A DNA stretch of 64,000 nucleotides from positions 806,001 to 870,000 of the forward strand of contig NZ_RAPQ01000009.1 of NCBI RefSeq assembly GCF_003610555.1, in the 5' to 3' direction. Positions 39,143-46,732 of this stretch are shown piece by piece; the first letter of the stretch is position 1, and the number at the start of each line of letters is the position of its first letter. The notes below the pieces were generated by a model. That model was not told the DNA's origin and did no database searches. It worked only from the letters and a program-made list of their open reading frames with translations. The DNA comes from Marinifilum flexuosum (lineage in GTDB: Bacteria > Bacteroidota > Bacteroidia > Bacteroidales > Marinifilaceae). Made by a program: the position numbers and the translations under genes.

Positions 39143-39673
39143 ATGGGAACACTATTAATTCTATTACAGATGTTAACTAATGCGGACACAAAAGTATTGG
39201 CCGATTTCACCAGTGATACAAATCTATCGGATTGGTACATTGTAAACGATGTGGTGATGGGTGGCAGATCGGATTCAGGAATTTTCCTGAACGGTGAAAA
39301 CTGTGCCGTATTTAAGGGCTATGTTTCATTGGAAAACAATGGAGGTTTTGCCATGGTAAAGCACATTTTTGATCCCATTGAAATTGATTCTCATTCCAAA
39401 ATAGTGATGAAAATAAAGGGAGATGGCAAGCGATATCAAGTACGATTAAAATCACAAACTTCCCAGTCTCACTCACACATCAATTACTTCACCACTACAG
39501 GTGATTGGCAGGTTATTGAGATCCCATTCAAAGATTTCTATGCCAGTTTTCGTGGCAGACGCTTGAGTTATCCGAATTTTAATGCCGATCAATTGTCGGA
39601 GGTGGCATTTTTAATCGGCAATAAAAAAGCTGAGGAATTTCAATTGAAAATCAAATGGATTGCTTTGATGTAA
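39143..39673 (+). CDS. CIA30-family (NADH:ubiquinone oxidoreductase intermediate-associated 30-like) protein
   Basis: 176 residues. The segments FTSDTNLSDWYIVNDVVMGGRSDS, GYVSLENNGGFAMV, RYQVRLKS and DWQVIEIPFKDFYASFRGR are the hallmark blocks of CIA30 domains, a galactose-binding-like beta sandwich. Bacterial members are stand-alone and have no demonstrated link with complex I. The first 18 residues are hydrophobic but a poor signal peptide. It converges on the BLUF gene with a 3-base gap. Confidence 0.88.
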   Translation: MGTLLILLQMLTNADTKVLADFTSDTNLSDWYIVNDVVMGGRSDSGIFLNGENCAVFKGYVSLENNGGFAMVKHIFDPIEIDSHSKIVMKIKGDGKRYQVRLKSQTSQSHSHINYFTTTGDWQVIEIPFKDFYASFRGRRLSYPNFNADQLSEVAFLIGNKKAEEFQLKIKWIALM

Positions 39674-39676
39674 GCA

Positions 39677-40102
39677 TCAGGTATACTTCATGAATTTCAC
39701 AATTAAATCAACAATGGCTTGTGAACTTTGCTTAAGTGCTTCTCTTATGTCGTCGGAGGACATTACATCGGTAAAGCCTGGTAAATCTTTCGAATCTTCT
39801 TTGCTTAATTTCTGATACCCCATACTCCACTCCGGGAAAGATCTTTGATCGATATCCTCTTCTAATATCTTTACAATATTGGTGTGGCGATTATCATTCT
39901 GCAAGCGATTGTAAAGAGTACTAATCTTGTCTTTTTCTCCTTCTATCACCTGAATAAAAATCTCATCATTATAAAGAAGTAAACCTGTAACTCCGTTTGC
40001 CAAGTTCTTTGGTCTGATTTCAGACAATAACTCATCGAGCTCCAACTCCGAAAGTTGGTTCCTCGAAAAGCTAACATATACGATATGAATTAGATTAGGC
40101 AT
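39677..40102 (-). CDS. BLUF-domain blue-light photoreceptor
   Basis: 141 residues, a stand-alone BLUF domain plus a C-terminal helical cap. The flavin-site residues are all there at the canonical spacing: Tyr9, Asn33, Gln51, Trp92 and Met94 (AppA numbering 21, 45, 63, 104, 106). Hence light sensing through FAD hydrogen-bond switching is likely. There is no fused output domain; the partner is probably a separate protein, but none is adjacent. A cupin gene diverges 140 bases upstream. Confidence 0.95.
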   Translation of the reverse strand: MPNLIHIVYVSFSRNQLSELELDELLSEIRPKNLANGVTGLLLYNDEIFIQVIEGEKDKISTLYNRLQNDNRHTNIVKILEEDIDQRSFPEWSMGYQKLSKEDSKDLPGFTDVMSSDDIREALKQSSQAIVDLIVKFMKYT

Positions 40103-40242
40103 AGACTAAAGTTACAAAAGATCACCAGTCTTTTTATATAAATTAATCAATATACATATACTTTGTAGTATCACCCATCAAAAAAGCCATATCAATCACC
40201 AATCTTTAATTATATTAGGCTCTATTATTAAAAACCGATAGC

Positions 40243-40608
40243 ATGAAGATCAACTTAAAAGAGAACTTTGACAATATTAAAAATTACTTTTCACCCAAAG
40301 TACTTGGCGAAGTAAATGATGTATATGTAAAAATTGCCAAAATCAAAGGTGACGAACTGCCATGGCACGACCACAAAAACGAAGATGAAATGTTTTTGAT
40401 TATCGAAGGAAGTCTGCTAATGGAAGTAGAAGGAACAGAACCTTTTGTTATGAATGAAGGCGATTTATTTATCGTTAAGAAAGGACTTCAACATAGGGTA
40501 TCATCGGCTAATGAATGCAAAATCATGTTAATTGAAAACAAATCAACAGCACATACAGGCGATATTAAATCTGATATCACAAAAGATATTACGGATCAAC
40601 TTCAGTAA
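40243..40608 (+). CDS. Small cupin-domain protein
   Basis: 121 residues, single beta-barrel cupin. Metal-binding motif 1 WHDHKNEDEMFLIIEG (His42, His44, Glu49) and motif 2 with His84 (GLQHRV) look intact. The function cannot be assigned: small cupins bind sugars, aromatic acids or transition metals. No partner gene is adjacent, although the EamA transporter starts 78 bases downstream with its own promoter. Confidence 0.88.
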   Translation: MKINLKENFDNIKNYFSPKVLGEVNDVYVKIAKIKGDELPWHDHKNEDEMFLIIEGSLLMEVEGTEPFVMNEGDLFIVKKGLQHRVSSANECKIMLIENKSTAHTGDIKSDITKDITDQLQ

Positions 40609-40648
40609 CATTTTCAACATTTTTGTAATGTAAGTACCATAAAGCTTC

Positions 40649-40656
40649 TACCTTTG
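40649..40656 (+). promoter_or_regulatory. Bacteroidota-type promoter of the EamA gene
   Basis: TACCTTTG matches the -7 consensus TAnnTTTG exactly; a TTTG at 40622-40625 lies 23 bases upstream, slightly farther than usual. A start site near 40662 would leave a 25-base leader before ATG 40687 and rules out the in-frame ATG at 40654 as the start. Confidence 0.55.
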
Positions 40657-40686
40657 CGGAATCAAATCCACACAAAACAAAACCAC

Positions 40687-41559
40687 ATGAAAAGGGAAGG
40701 TACGGCCTATGGCATTTTCCTGATGATACTATCTGTAATAGCATTTGGCATAATGGCTACTCTGGTACGAAGCATGTCCCATGTTAGTACTTACATTACT
40801 GTATTTGTACGCTTTGCAATTGGCGTTGGCATTATTGGCATACTGGCCATGATGCGAAAAATAGATCTCAAATTTGTTCGCAGTCCTTTACTTCTTCTAA
40901 GAGGAATTACCGGTACAGCATCGGTTGCTTTATTCTATTTGGCTATTGTAAAAATTGGTATGGGAAAAGCTTCGGTTTACTCCTACTCCTATCCTTTGTT
41001 TGCATCCCTACTTAGTGCAATTGTACTGAAAGAGAAAATACAAGCCAGCAAATGGTTGATGATGTTTGTAGCTCTTATTGGCATTGTGCTGGTTTCATTT
41101 CAGTTTACCGAAACTGGCAAATCGTGGAGTTTTGGTTGGTTCGATTTCCTTGCCATGCTTAGTGCCATTACCAATGCTGTATCTATTTTAATCGTGAAGA
41201 AGTTACATGGCACCGATAATTCATATGCCATCTTTTTTGCTCAATCCATAGTTGGATTCTGGATATTTCTCGTTCCCGCCAACCTTCCTGAACTAACCGG
41301 ACCGATTACCAGTAGTTATATATTAATATTTATAGGTCTGGCATCGGCATGTGCACAACTGTTGAATACCGAAGGCTACCGACATGTTTCCATAGCAACA
41401 GGCTCTCCTTTCCACATGCTCATTCCGATTGTAAATGTAATAATAGGAGTATTTGTTTTTAATGAGGTATTTACTACACAGGAAATCATTGGTTCATCAT
41501 TAGTAGTTGTTGCCTGCTTGGGCATTTTACGATTAAATGGTCAAGCAAAACATGCTTAA
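40687..41559 (+). CDS. EamA-family (DMT superfamily) transporter
   Basis: 290 residues with ten predicted helices in two EamA repeats (residues about 5-130 and 145-285); KASVYSYSYPLFASLLSAIVL and the final EIIGSSLVVVACLGILRL are typical. Start taken at 40687 rather than 40654 because a promoter -7 element lies between. It is a probable exporter or permease of small metabolites; the substrate is unknown. Confidence 0.92.
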   Translation: MKREGTAYGIFLMILSVIAFGIMATLVRSMSHVSTYITVFVRFAIGVGIIGILAMMRKIDLKFVRSPLLLLRGITGTASVALFYLAIVKIGMGKASVYSYSYPLFASLLSAIVLKEKIQASKWLMMFVALIGIVLVSFQFTETGKSWSFGWFDFLAMLSAITNAVSILIVKKLHGTDNSYAIFFAQSIVGFWIFLVPANLPELTGPITSSYILIFIGLASACAQLLNTEGYRHVSIATGSPFHMLIPIVNVIIGVFVFNEVFTTQEIIGSSLVVVACLGILRLNGQAKHA

Positions 41560-41588
41560 ATCGTCGGAAAATAAGTTTATTCAAGAAT

Positions 41589-42209
41589 CTACATCGGCAA
41601 GTAAAAATAGATCCCCAATCCATTGGTAAATAAAATATTCCCATAGAGTGAATGCTCAAGAAATACTGCATTTAGCGATTTATTGCGCAAATATGTGTAA
41701 GAGAATATGATACTGCCAATAAAAGTGAAGATTAATGCCATCCAATTGCGGAATATGATGTGAGCCATGGCAAAACAAACCGCATTTACCAGAAGCATCA
41801 CAACAGGATTGTTAAATAATAACTTGTATCGGTGATAATAAAAGGCTCGAAAAATAAATTCCTGTGTGTAAGCCGACCATATGGGATAACTCACAATTAC
41901 GGCAACCCAAATCCAGAAATTATTACGTGGCAAATGAAAAAACACATCTGCTCTAAACACATAAACCCAGATTGAAGTAATGATTAAAAGAATTGATCCT
42001 TTAAGTACAAAATCCTGCCAAGGGTAATCACGTTTAATTCTAAATATTTCACGATCAAAATTCTTGTCTTTAATGATAATAAAAAGACAATAGAAGAACA
42101 CAAGCACAAGGGGTATTGCTTTATGGACCGGGATCATTTCAAAATAATACAATAATGGTAGCCCAATAAATAAGAATAACATTTCCGTCCACAAATACAA
42201 TCTCCTCAT
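41589..42209 (-). CDS. CPBP-family (Abi/Rce1-like) membrane protein with altered first motif
   Basis: 206 residues with about seven helices. The conserved motif 1 (EExxxR in the family) reads QEFIFR here, with Gln116 in place of the first Glu; motif 2 FAMAH has His150. The third, C-terminal motif is less clear (LEHSLYGN, probable His). The change at the first Glu is found in some other members as I recall, so the gene may still be active, but a pseudo-enzyme role cannot be excluded. No bacteriocin genes are adjacent. Confidence 0.82.
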   Translation of the reverse strand: MRRLYLWTEMLFLFIGLPLLYYFEMIPVHKAIPLVLVFFYCLFIIIKDKNFDREIFRIKRDYPWQDFVLKGSILLIITSIWVYVFRADVFFHLPRNNFWIWVAVIVSYPIWSAYTQEFIFRAFYYHRYKLLFNNPVVMLLVNAVCFAMAHIIFRNWMALIFTFIGSIIFSYTYLRNKSLNAVFLEHSLYGNILFTNGLGIYFYLPM

Positions 42210-42294
42210 AACACCCCAATTTTAAAAGAAACAACAAGAACATTAACGACAATAAGAAGGATTCCCCTTATTAAGACTCGTTCTATATAAGTTA

Positions 42295-42330
42295 CAAAAA
42301 AAGAGGCAAATTTGTTTTAAAAATGCCTCT
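42295..42330 (-). terminator. Terminator after the small membrane-protein gene
   Basis: AGAGGCA (42302-42308) / TGCCTCT (42324-42330), followed leftward by TTTTTTTG. It lies 140 bases past the stop of the gene at 42470-42832. Confidence 0.6.
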
Positions 42331-42469
42331 GAAATTTAGGAATGTTATGATTTTATTGACAAACGTAAATTTGTCCTAAAATTACCTATGTTTTTGTGGA
42401 TTAAATGACCTTAAATCATGATCAAAAATCATCAATTCAAGACTAATTCACATAATTACCTGATGCAAA

Positions 42470-42832
42470 TTATGAGATCTTTTTCTGTGCTCTTCTTGCT
42501 GCAACAATCATTAAATATCCAGCAATAACTGGTCCGTATGCTACAATGTAATATCCTTTAACATCGAACCATTGAAAATAGGTCCCTAATGTTGCAATTC
42601 CACCAAGAATCATTAAAGTCCACCCAATCATTCTTAATTCTCTTGCCTTTAGCTTTCCTGATTTCTTTACCTCGCCTGAAAGAATTTTATTGTCAATTTC
42701 TCTAACCACATTTTTAATGGTATTCTCATCAATACCTTTGTCTTTCATTTCTTTTCTGATTTGAGAGAAATCCATCCCCTCAATCTTCTTTGCGTGATAA
42801 AAATCGACTAAGTCCTTAAAATCTTGTGCCAT
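42470..42832 (-). CDS. Small two-helix membrane protein of unknown function
   Basis: 120 residues from ATG 42832; a longer frame to 42997 runs into the palindrome at 42906 and is unlikely to be used. A charged N-terminal part (KIEGMDFSQIRKEMKDKGIDENTIKNVVREIDN), resembling a small helical domain, precedes two membrane segments (about residues 68-88 and 93-113) and a basic end ARRAQKKIS. No known family was recognised. Confidence 0.7.
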   Translation of the reverse strand: MAQDFKDLVDFYHAKKIEGMDFSQIRKEMKDKGIDENTIKNVVREIDNKILSGEVKKSGKLKARELRMIGWTLMILGGIATLGTYFQWFDVKGYYIVAYGPVIAGYLMIVAARRAQKKIS

Positions 42833-42905
42833 AATTGTTGTTTTGAATGATGCAAATCTAATCAGAGAGAAATGATTTTCAAAATCTAGCCTATATGATT
42901 TGTGA

Positions 42906-42930
42906 AGACGCAGCCGTGCTACGTCTCTAC
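42906..42930. repeat. Palindromic repeat of the AGACG...CGTCTCTAC family, copy 1
   Basis: AGACG (42906-42910) / CGTCT (42922-42926) followed by CTAC. It shares the arms and trailing CTCTAC with the copies at 43586 and 46261. It stands on the left side of array B. Confidence 0.6.
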
Positions 42931-43003
42931 ATAAAATCCGATTCGAATCATTTCCATAGCCATTAACAATGTCATACTCATAGTTAACATTGGTCATCTC
43001 CTA

Positions 43004-43534
43004 ATGCCTAATGGTAAAGTCAATCCTGTTATTGGTACACTGCGAGTGAGCATTTGCATGCTCCTACCTGCCATTATTATCCTTTTTCCTGCCATCTGCA
43101 TCTTACGACCTGATAAATACAAGCTTACACCTACCAAATGCATTGCACTTATTAACAATGAGCGTGCAGATATCAACATTGAGGGTGCAGATGGCAGGTA
43201 TGAGCGTGCAGTTGGCAGGTCTCACGATGCAGATGGCAGGTATGAGCGTGCAGTTGGCAGGTCTCACGATGCAGATGGCAGGTGGGAGCATGCGGTTGGC
43301 AGGTCATACGGTGCATTTATTAACAAAGAGGCTCATATTGGCAGGTAGAACGGCTCCATTGGCAGAACAAACGGCTCCAACGGCAGGTCGAACAGTGCAG
43401 ATGGTAATCGGAACGATGCAGGCGGCATGTAGAACGACACCATTGACAGAACGAACGGCTCCGACAGCAAGTCGAACGGTGTAGATGGTGATCGGAACGA
43501 TGTAGATGGTAGGTAGAACGAGGACATTGGAAAA
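43004..43534. repeat. 21-nt-register repeat array B, with internal orientation switch
   Basis: About 25 contiguous units of exactly 21 nt. From about 43004 to 43150 the units are inverted (starting CCTGCCATCTGCAT at 43088); from 43151 onward they are direct (ending GATGCAGATGGCAGG, for example 43224-43240). An exact 42-nt tandem duplication covers 43199-43240 and 43241-43282. An older 84-nt (four-unit) duplication covers 43346-43429 and 43430-43513, differing at 15 positions of which 13 are transitions. No indels were found across the direct part. Several frames stay open, so heptapeptide repeats ending MAG can be read outward in both directions from the centre, but no frame has gene context. 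It is bracketed by related palindromes at 42906 and 43586. Confidence 0.92.
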
Positions 43535-43585
43535 ATTTAAAATAGATGGAATAAGATTTATCCATAATTCCTTCATTAGTGGTAA

Positions 43586-43605
43586 AGACGGCATTAATGC
43601 CGTCT
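43586..43605. repeat. Palindromic repeat of the AGACG...CGTCTCTAC family, copy 2
   Basis: Perfect 20-bp palindrome AGACGGCATTAATGCCGTCT, extended by GTA at 43582 and CTAC at 43606. It stands on the right side of array B. Confidence 0.85.
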
Positions 43606-43634
43606 CTACAGATAAAAAATAAGAGCCCATCGCT

Positions 43635-43743
43635 CCTGTGAATTTGAAATTCACAGGTTAGGAGTATGAGATATTTATCTCAATAATGATAAACGAGATT
43701 AAAAATCTCTTACTCCATCACCTCAGATTATAAATCTGAGGTG
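43635..43743. repeat. Cluster of nested hairpins
   Basis: Five inverted repeats in 109 bases: CCTGTGAATTT / AAATTCACAGG (43635-43657); outer GGAGTA (43661-43666) / TACTCC (43711-43716) enclosing GAGATA-TT-TATCTC (43668-43681) and GAGATT-AAA-AATCTC (43695-43709); and CACCTCAGATT-ATA-AATCTGAGGTG (43719-43743). All arms are perfect. It lies downstream of the folD terminator, in a region without genes, and looks like a complex REP element. Confidence 0.8.
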
Positions 43744-43752
43744 CATAAAAAA

Positions 43753-43776
43753 CAGGCTCCTATAATTAGAAGCCTG
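43753..43776 (-). terminator. Terminator of folD
   Basis: CAGGCTcCTA (43753-43762) / TAGaAGCCTG (43767-43776), loop TAAT; leftward it continues TTTTTTATG. Confidence 0.85.
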
Positions 43777-43799
43777 CTTGAATATTTTGAATCAGAAAT

Positions 43800-44681
43800 C
43801 TATTTGTAGATCTCTTTTTTACTTGCCAATAGTGTGTTTTGAAGTAATGAAACGATAGTCATTGGTCCAACACCACCTGGAACCGGAGTAATGAATGATG
43901 CTTTAGGTGCAACCTCATCGAATTTTACATCTCCTAGTAATTTCCATCCCGACTTGGTTTTGTCAGATTTCACACGGTGAATACCCACATCAATAATTAC
44001 AGCTCCTTCTTTCACCATATCTCCAGTAAGGAATTCTTTCATTCCCAATGCTACGATTACGATATCCGCCTGACGGGTAATTTCTGCAATATTTTTGGTT
44101 CTACTGTGACACAATGTAACGGTACAATCGCCATAAGCAGCTTTACGCGACATTAAAACACTCATTGGTGTACCAACAATGTTTGAACGACCAATTACCA
44201 CACAGTTTTTACCTGATGTTTCAACTTTGTAACGCTTCAACAACTCAACAATACCAGCCGGAGTTGCAGGAAGATAAGTTGGTAAACTTGCAACCATTTT
44301 ACCTACGTTCATTGGGTGGAATCCATCAACATCTTTTTCCGGACGAATGGTTTCGATTACCTTGGTCTCAGAAATGTGCTTAGGAAGTGGCAACTGAACA
44401 ATTAATCCGTCGATGTCATCATTCTCGTTTACCTTACGGATTTCTGCCAAAAGTTGCTCTTCGGTAATGTCATCTTCGAAACGAAATTCTGAAGACGCAA
44501 AACCTACAGCATGACAAGCTTTCACTTTAGCAGCAACATAAGTTTCGCTGGCACCATCGTGTCCAACAATCATAGCAGCAAGATGTGGAGTTTTTCCACC
44601 TGCTTTTTTAATTTGTTCAACTTCGGCAGCAATTTCCTGCTTCACCTCGTTAGAAATCTTTTTTCCGTCGATTAATTCCAT
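43800..44681 (-). CDS. folD: Bifunctional methylenetetrahydrofolate dehydrogenase / methenyltetrahydrofolate cyclohydrolase
   Basis: 293 residues. Substrate-binding region [14 protein letters not shown] with the catalytic Lys in the SETYVAAK block, QLPLPKHI, the nucleotide site [13 protein letters not shown], and the final [10 protein letters not shown]. The enzyme provides 10-formyl-THF for purine and initiator fMet synthesis in the cytoplasm. It is monocistronic with a clear terminator; ffh, transcribed the same way, ends 68 bases upstream with its own terminator. Confidence 0.98.
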   Translation of the reverse strand: MELIDGKKISNEVKQEIAAEVEQIKKAGGKTPHLAAMIVGHDGASETYVAAKVKACHAVGFASSEFRFEDDITEEQLLAEIRKVNENDDIDGLIVQLPLPKHISETKVIETIRPEKDVDGFHPMNVGKMVASLPTYLPATPAGIVELLKRYKVETSGKNCVVIGRSNIVGTPMSVLMSRKAAYGDCTVTLCHSRTKNIAEITRQADIVIVALGMKEFLTGDMVKEGAVIIDVGIHRVKSDKTKSGWKLLGDVKFDEVAPKASFITPVPGGVGPMTIVSLLQNTLLASKKEIYK

Positions 44682-44701
44682 GGTTTGTTAGCTTTGTTAT
44701 T

Positions 44702-44734
44702 AAAAAAAATGCCTGACCGCAGAGTCAAGCATTT
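44702..44734 (-). terminator. Terminator of ffh
   Basis: AAATGC (44707-44712) / GCATTT (44729-44734) with an inner TGAC / GTCA pair; leftward it runs into eight T. Confidence 0.8.
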
Positions 44735-44749
44735 CGTATTTGGTTTTTC

Positions 44750-46081
44750 TTATTTTCTGCGTCCCATATTGCCCATCATTCTGGACATGTTTCCGCCTTT
44801 CGACATCATTTTCATTAATTTCCTGGTCTCGTCGAATTGCTTAATCAGCCTGTTCACATCCTGAATGGTAGAACCAGAACCATCGGCAATTCTTTTTCTT
44901 CTCGAACCATTAATCAATTTTGGATCTTCACGTTCTGCAGGAGTCATTGAGAAGATAATCGCTTCAACACCTTTAAAGGCATCATCATCGATATCGATAT
45001 TCTTCAATGCTTTTCCAACACCCGGAATCATAGAAGCCAAATCTTTAAGGTTCCCCATTTTCTTGATCTGAGAAATCTGAGACAAGAAATCGTTAAAGTT
45101 GAATTGGTTCTTGGCAATCTTCTTCTGAAGTTTCTTCGCTTCTTCAGCATCGAATTGTTCCTGAGCACGCTCTACAAGTGATACGATATCACCCATACCC
45201 AAAATACGATCGGCCATACGTTCAGGGTGGAAAACATCAAGAGCTTCCATTTTCTCGCCTGTACCAACAAATTTAATTGGCTTGTTAACTACCGAACGAA
45301 TTGATAATGCAGCACCACCACGAGTATCACCATCTAACTTGGTAAGAACAACACCATCAAAATTCAATCTGTCGTTAAACTCTTTCGCTGTATTCACAGC
45401 ATCCTGACCAGTCATCGAGTCAACAACAAAAAGAGTTTCGGTTGGATCGATAGACTTTTTAACAGCTTCAATCTCGTTCATCATCTCCTCATCGATAGCC
45501 AAACGACCAGCAGTATCGACGATTACAAGATCGTTACCATTTGCTTTAGCTTCCTTAATAGCTGCTTTAGCAATTTTTACCGGGTTTTTATTTTCTTTAT
45601 CAGAGTATACTGGAACACCAATTTGCTCTCCCAATACATGCAACTGATCAATCGCAGCAGGACGATAAACATCACAGGCTACCAACAAAGGATTCATAGA
45701 GCGTTTTGTTTTTAACAAATTCGCTAATTTTCCTGAGAATGTGGTTTTACCAGAACCTTGCAATCCGGCAATTAATATTACGGCAGGTTTTCCCTGAGTG
45801 TTGATATCAACATGAGTTCCACCCATTAACTCAGCCAGCTCATCGTGAACAATTTTCACCATTACCTGGTTTGGTTTCAAGGCAGTAAGTACGTCTTGTC
45901 CTAATGCTTTTTCTTTTACGGTATTTGTAAACGACTTGGCAATTTTAAAGTTAACATCGGCATCCAATAAAGCACGTCTTACATCCTTCAATGTTTCTGC
46001 CACATTGATTTCAGTAATTTTTCCCTGTCCCTTTAATATCTGGAATGATCGCTCAAGTCTTTCGTTAAGATTTTCAAACAT
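44750..46081 (-). CDS. ffh: Signal recognition particle protein Ffh
   Basis: 443 residues. N domain, G domain with GLQGSGKTTFSGKLA (P-loop), DTAGRLAIDEEMM and TKLDGDTRGGAALS, and a methionine-rich M domain with the RRKRIADGSG motif that binds SRP RNA and signal sequences. Forms SRP with 4.5S RNA and targets nascent membrane proteins through FtsY. Monocistronic; a long repeat-rich region lies upstream. Confidence 0.98.
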   Translation of the reverse strand: MFENLNERLERSFQILKGQGKITEINVAETLKDVRRALLDADVNFKIAKSFTNTVKEKALGQDVLTALKPNQVMVKIVHDELAELMGGTHVDINTQGKPAVILIAGLQGSGKTTFSGKLANLLKTKRSMNPLLVACDVYRPAAIDQLHVLGEQIGVPVYSDKENKNPVKIAKAAIKEAKANGNDLVIVDTAGRLAIDEEMMNEIEAVKKSIDPTETLFVVDSMTGQDAVNTAKEFNDRLNFDGVVLTKLDGDTRGGAALSIRSVVNKPIKFVGTGEKMEALDVFHPERMADRILGMGDIVSLVERAQEQFDAEEAKKLQKKIAKNQFNFNDFLSQISQIKKMGNLKDLASMIPGVGKALKNIDIDDDAFKGVEAIIFSMTPAEREDPKLINGSRRKRIADGSGSTIQDVNRLIKQFDETRKLMKMMSKGGNMSRMMGNMGRRK

Positions 46082-46260
46082 TATTCTACGTATTTATATT
46101 TCCCTGCAAAAATAAAAAAATATGCGTAGAGCTAAAGTGAATCAGGAAGAAAAGTCACGAAAAATGTAAACAAATTGAAATGTGGGTTGAGAAGCTGGCA
46201 TATGCAATTCACGAATGAACTTTTAACACCTGATATACATTTAGAATATACATGGCTAAA

Positions 46261-46280
46261 AGACGGCATAAATGCCTTCT
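46261..46280. repeat. Palindromic repeat of the AGACG...TCTCTAC family, copy 3
   Basis: AGACGGCATAAATGCCTTCT, one mismatch from a perfect palindrome, followed by CTAC and differing from copy 2 at two positions of 20. Confidence 0.75.
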
Positions 46281-46316
46281 CTACTAAAACAAAACAAATG
46301 GTGATAAATTGAAGAT

Positions 46317-46660
46317 ATTGTCTTATTCAGTTCTATCAAGCACCTCATCCCCCTGCCCCTTCTCCTTGAGCTATTCTTTATACACATTTCTATACTTGAA
46401 TATAATTCAACAAAGAATTAGGTATGCAATCGTTTAATTTCTAGATTCTCCCCTTCTAGGGGAGATGGCGACAGCCAGAGGGGTGCCTCTAGCATACAAC
46501 ACTTATTATTTCACCCTTTAGTCTGTCGACAGTTTCCCTAAAAGGGAAACACTCAATTTGAAAATACTTTAAATGATTCAGCATTGCTAAATCAGAAGGA
46601 TTATTTCAGATTTGTGTATAACGAGTAGATTCTAAAGGAGAGGGTTAAGGTGAGGTAAGA
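46317..46660. repeat. Composite palindromic repeat region
   Basis: Contains CTCCCC-TTCTA-GGGGAG (about 46447-46463) with the tail GATGGCGACAGCCAGAGGGG, the palindrome CTGTCGACAG, and TTTCCC-TAAAA-GGGAAA near 46533-46549. The ends carry inverted versions of one motif: ACCTCATCCCCCTGCCCCTT on the left and AGAGGGTTAAGGTGAGGT on the right. This resembles dispersed intergenic repeats of Bacteroidota, possibly several nested copies. Confidence 0.55.
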
Positions 46661-46663
46661 GAT

Positions 46664-46701
46664 AAAAAAAGCGAAGTTAACCGCAGTCAACTTCGCCTTT
46701 T
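46664..46701 (-). terminator. Terminator of argS
   Basis: GCGAAGTTAAC / GTCAACTTCGC (arms 46671-46681 and 46686-46696, one mismatch); leftward it runs into TTTTTTT. Confidence 0.9.
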
Positions 46702-46716
46702 TATATGTGTCTGATT

Positions 46717-46732
46717 GCTGTCAGCTGACAGC
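46717..46732. repeat. 16-bp perfect palindrome next to argS stop
   Basis: GCTGTCAGCTGACAGC, 13 bases past the argS stop codon. Either the remnant of a dispersed repeat or a protein site. Confidence 0.55.

Noticed and set aside
43304-43654. Minus-strand gene through array B
   Set aside because: Open frame of 116 codons but low-complexity product and a start inside palindromic DNA (43586-43657).
43661-43716. tRNA or riboswitch in the nested hairpins
   Set aside because: The outer stem with two inner hairpins recalls a cloverleaf, but there is no T-loop, anticodon arm or CCA-type end, and neighbouring hairpins show it is a repeat cluster.
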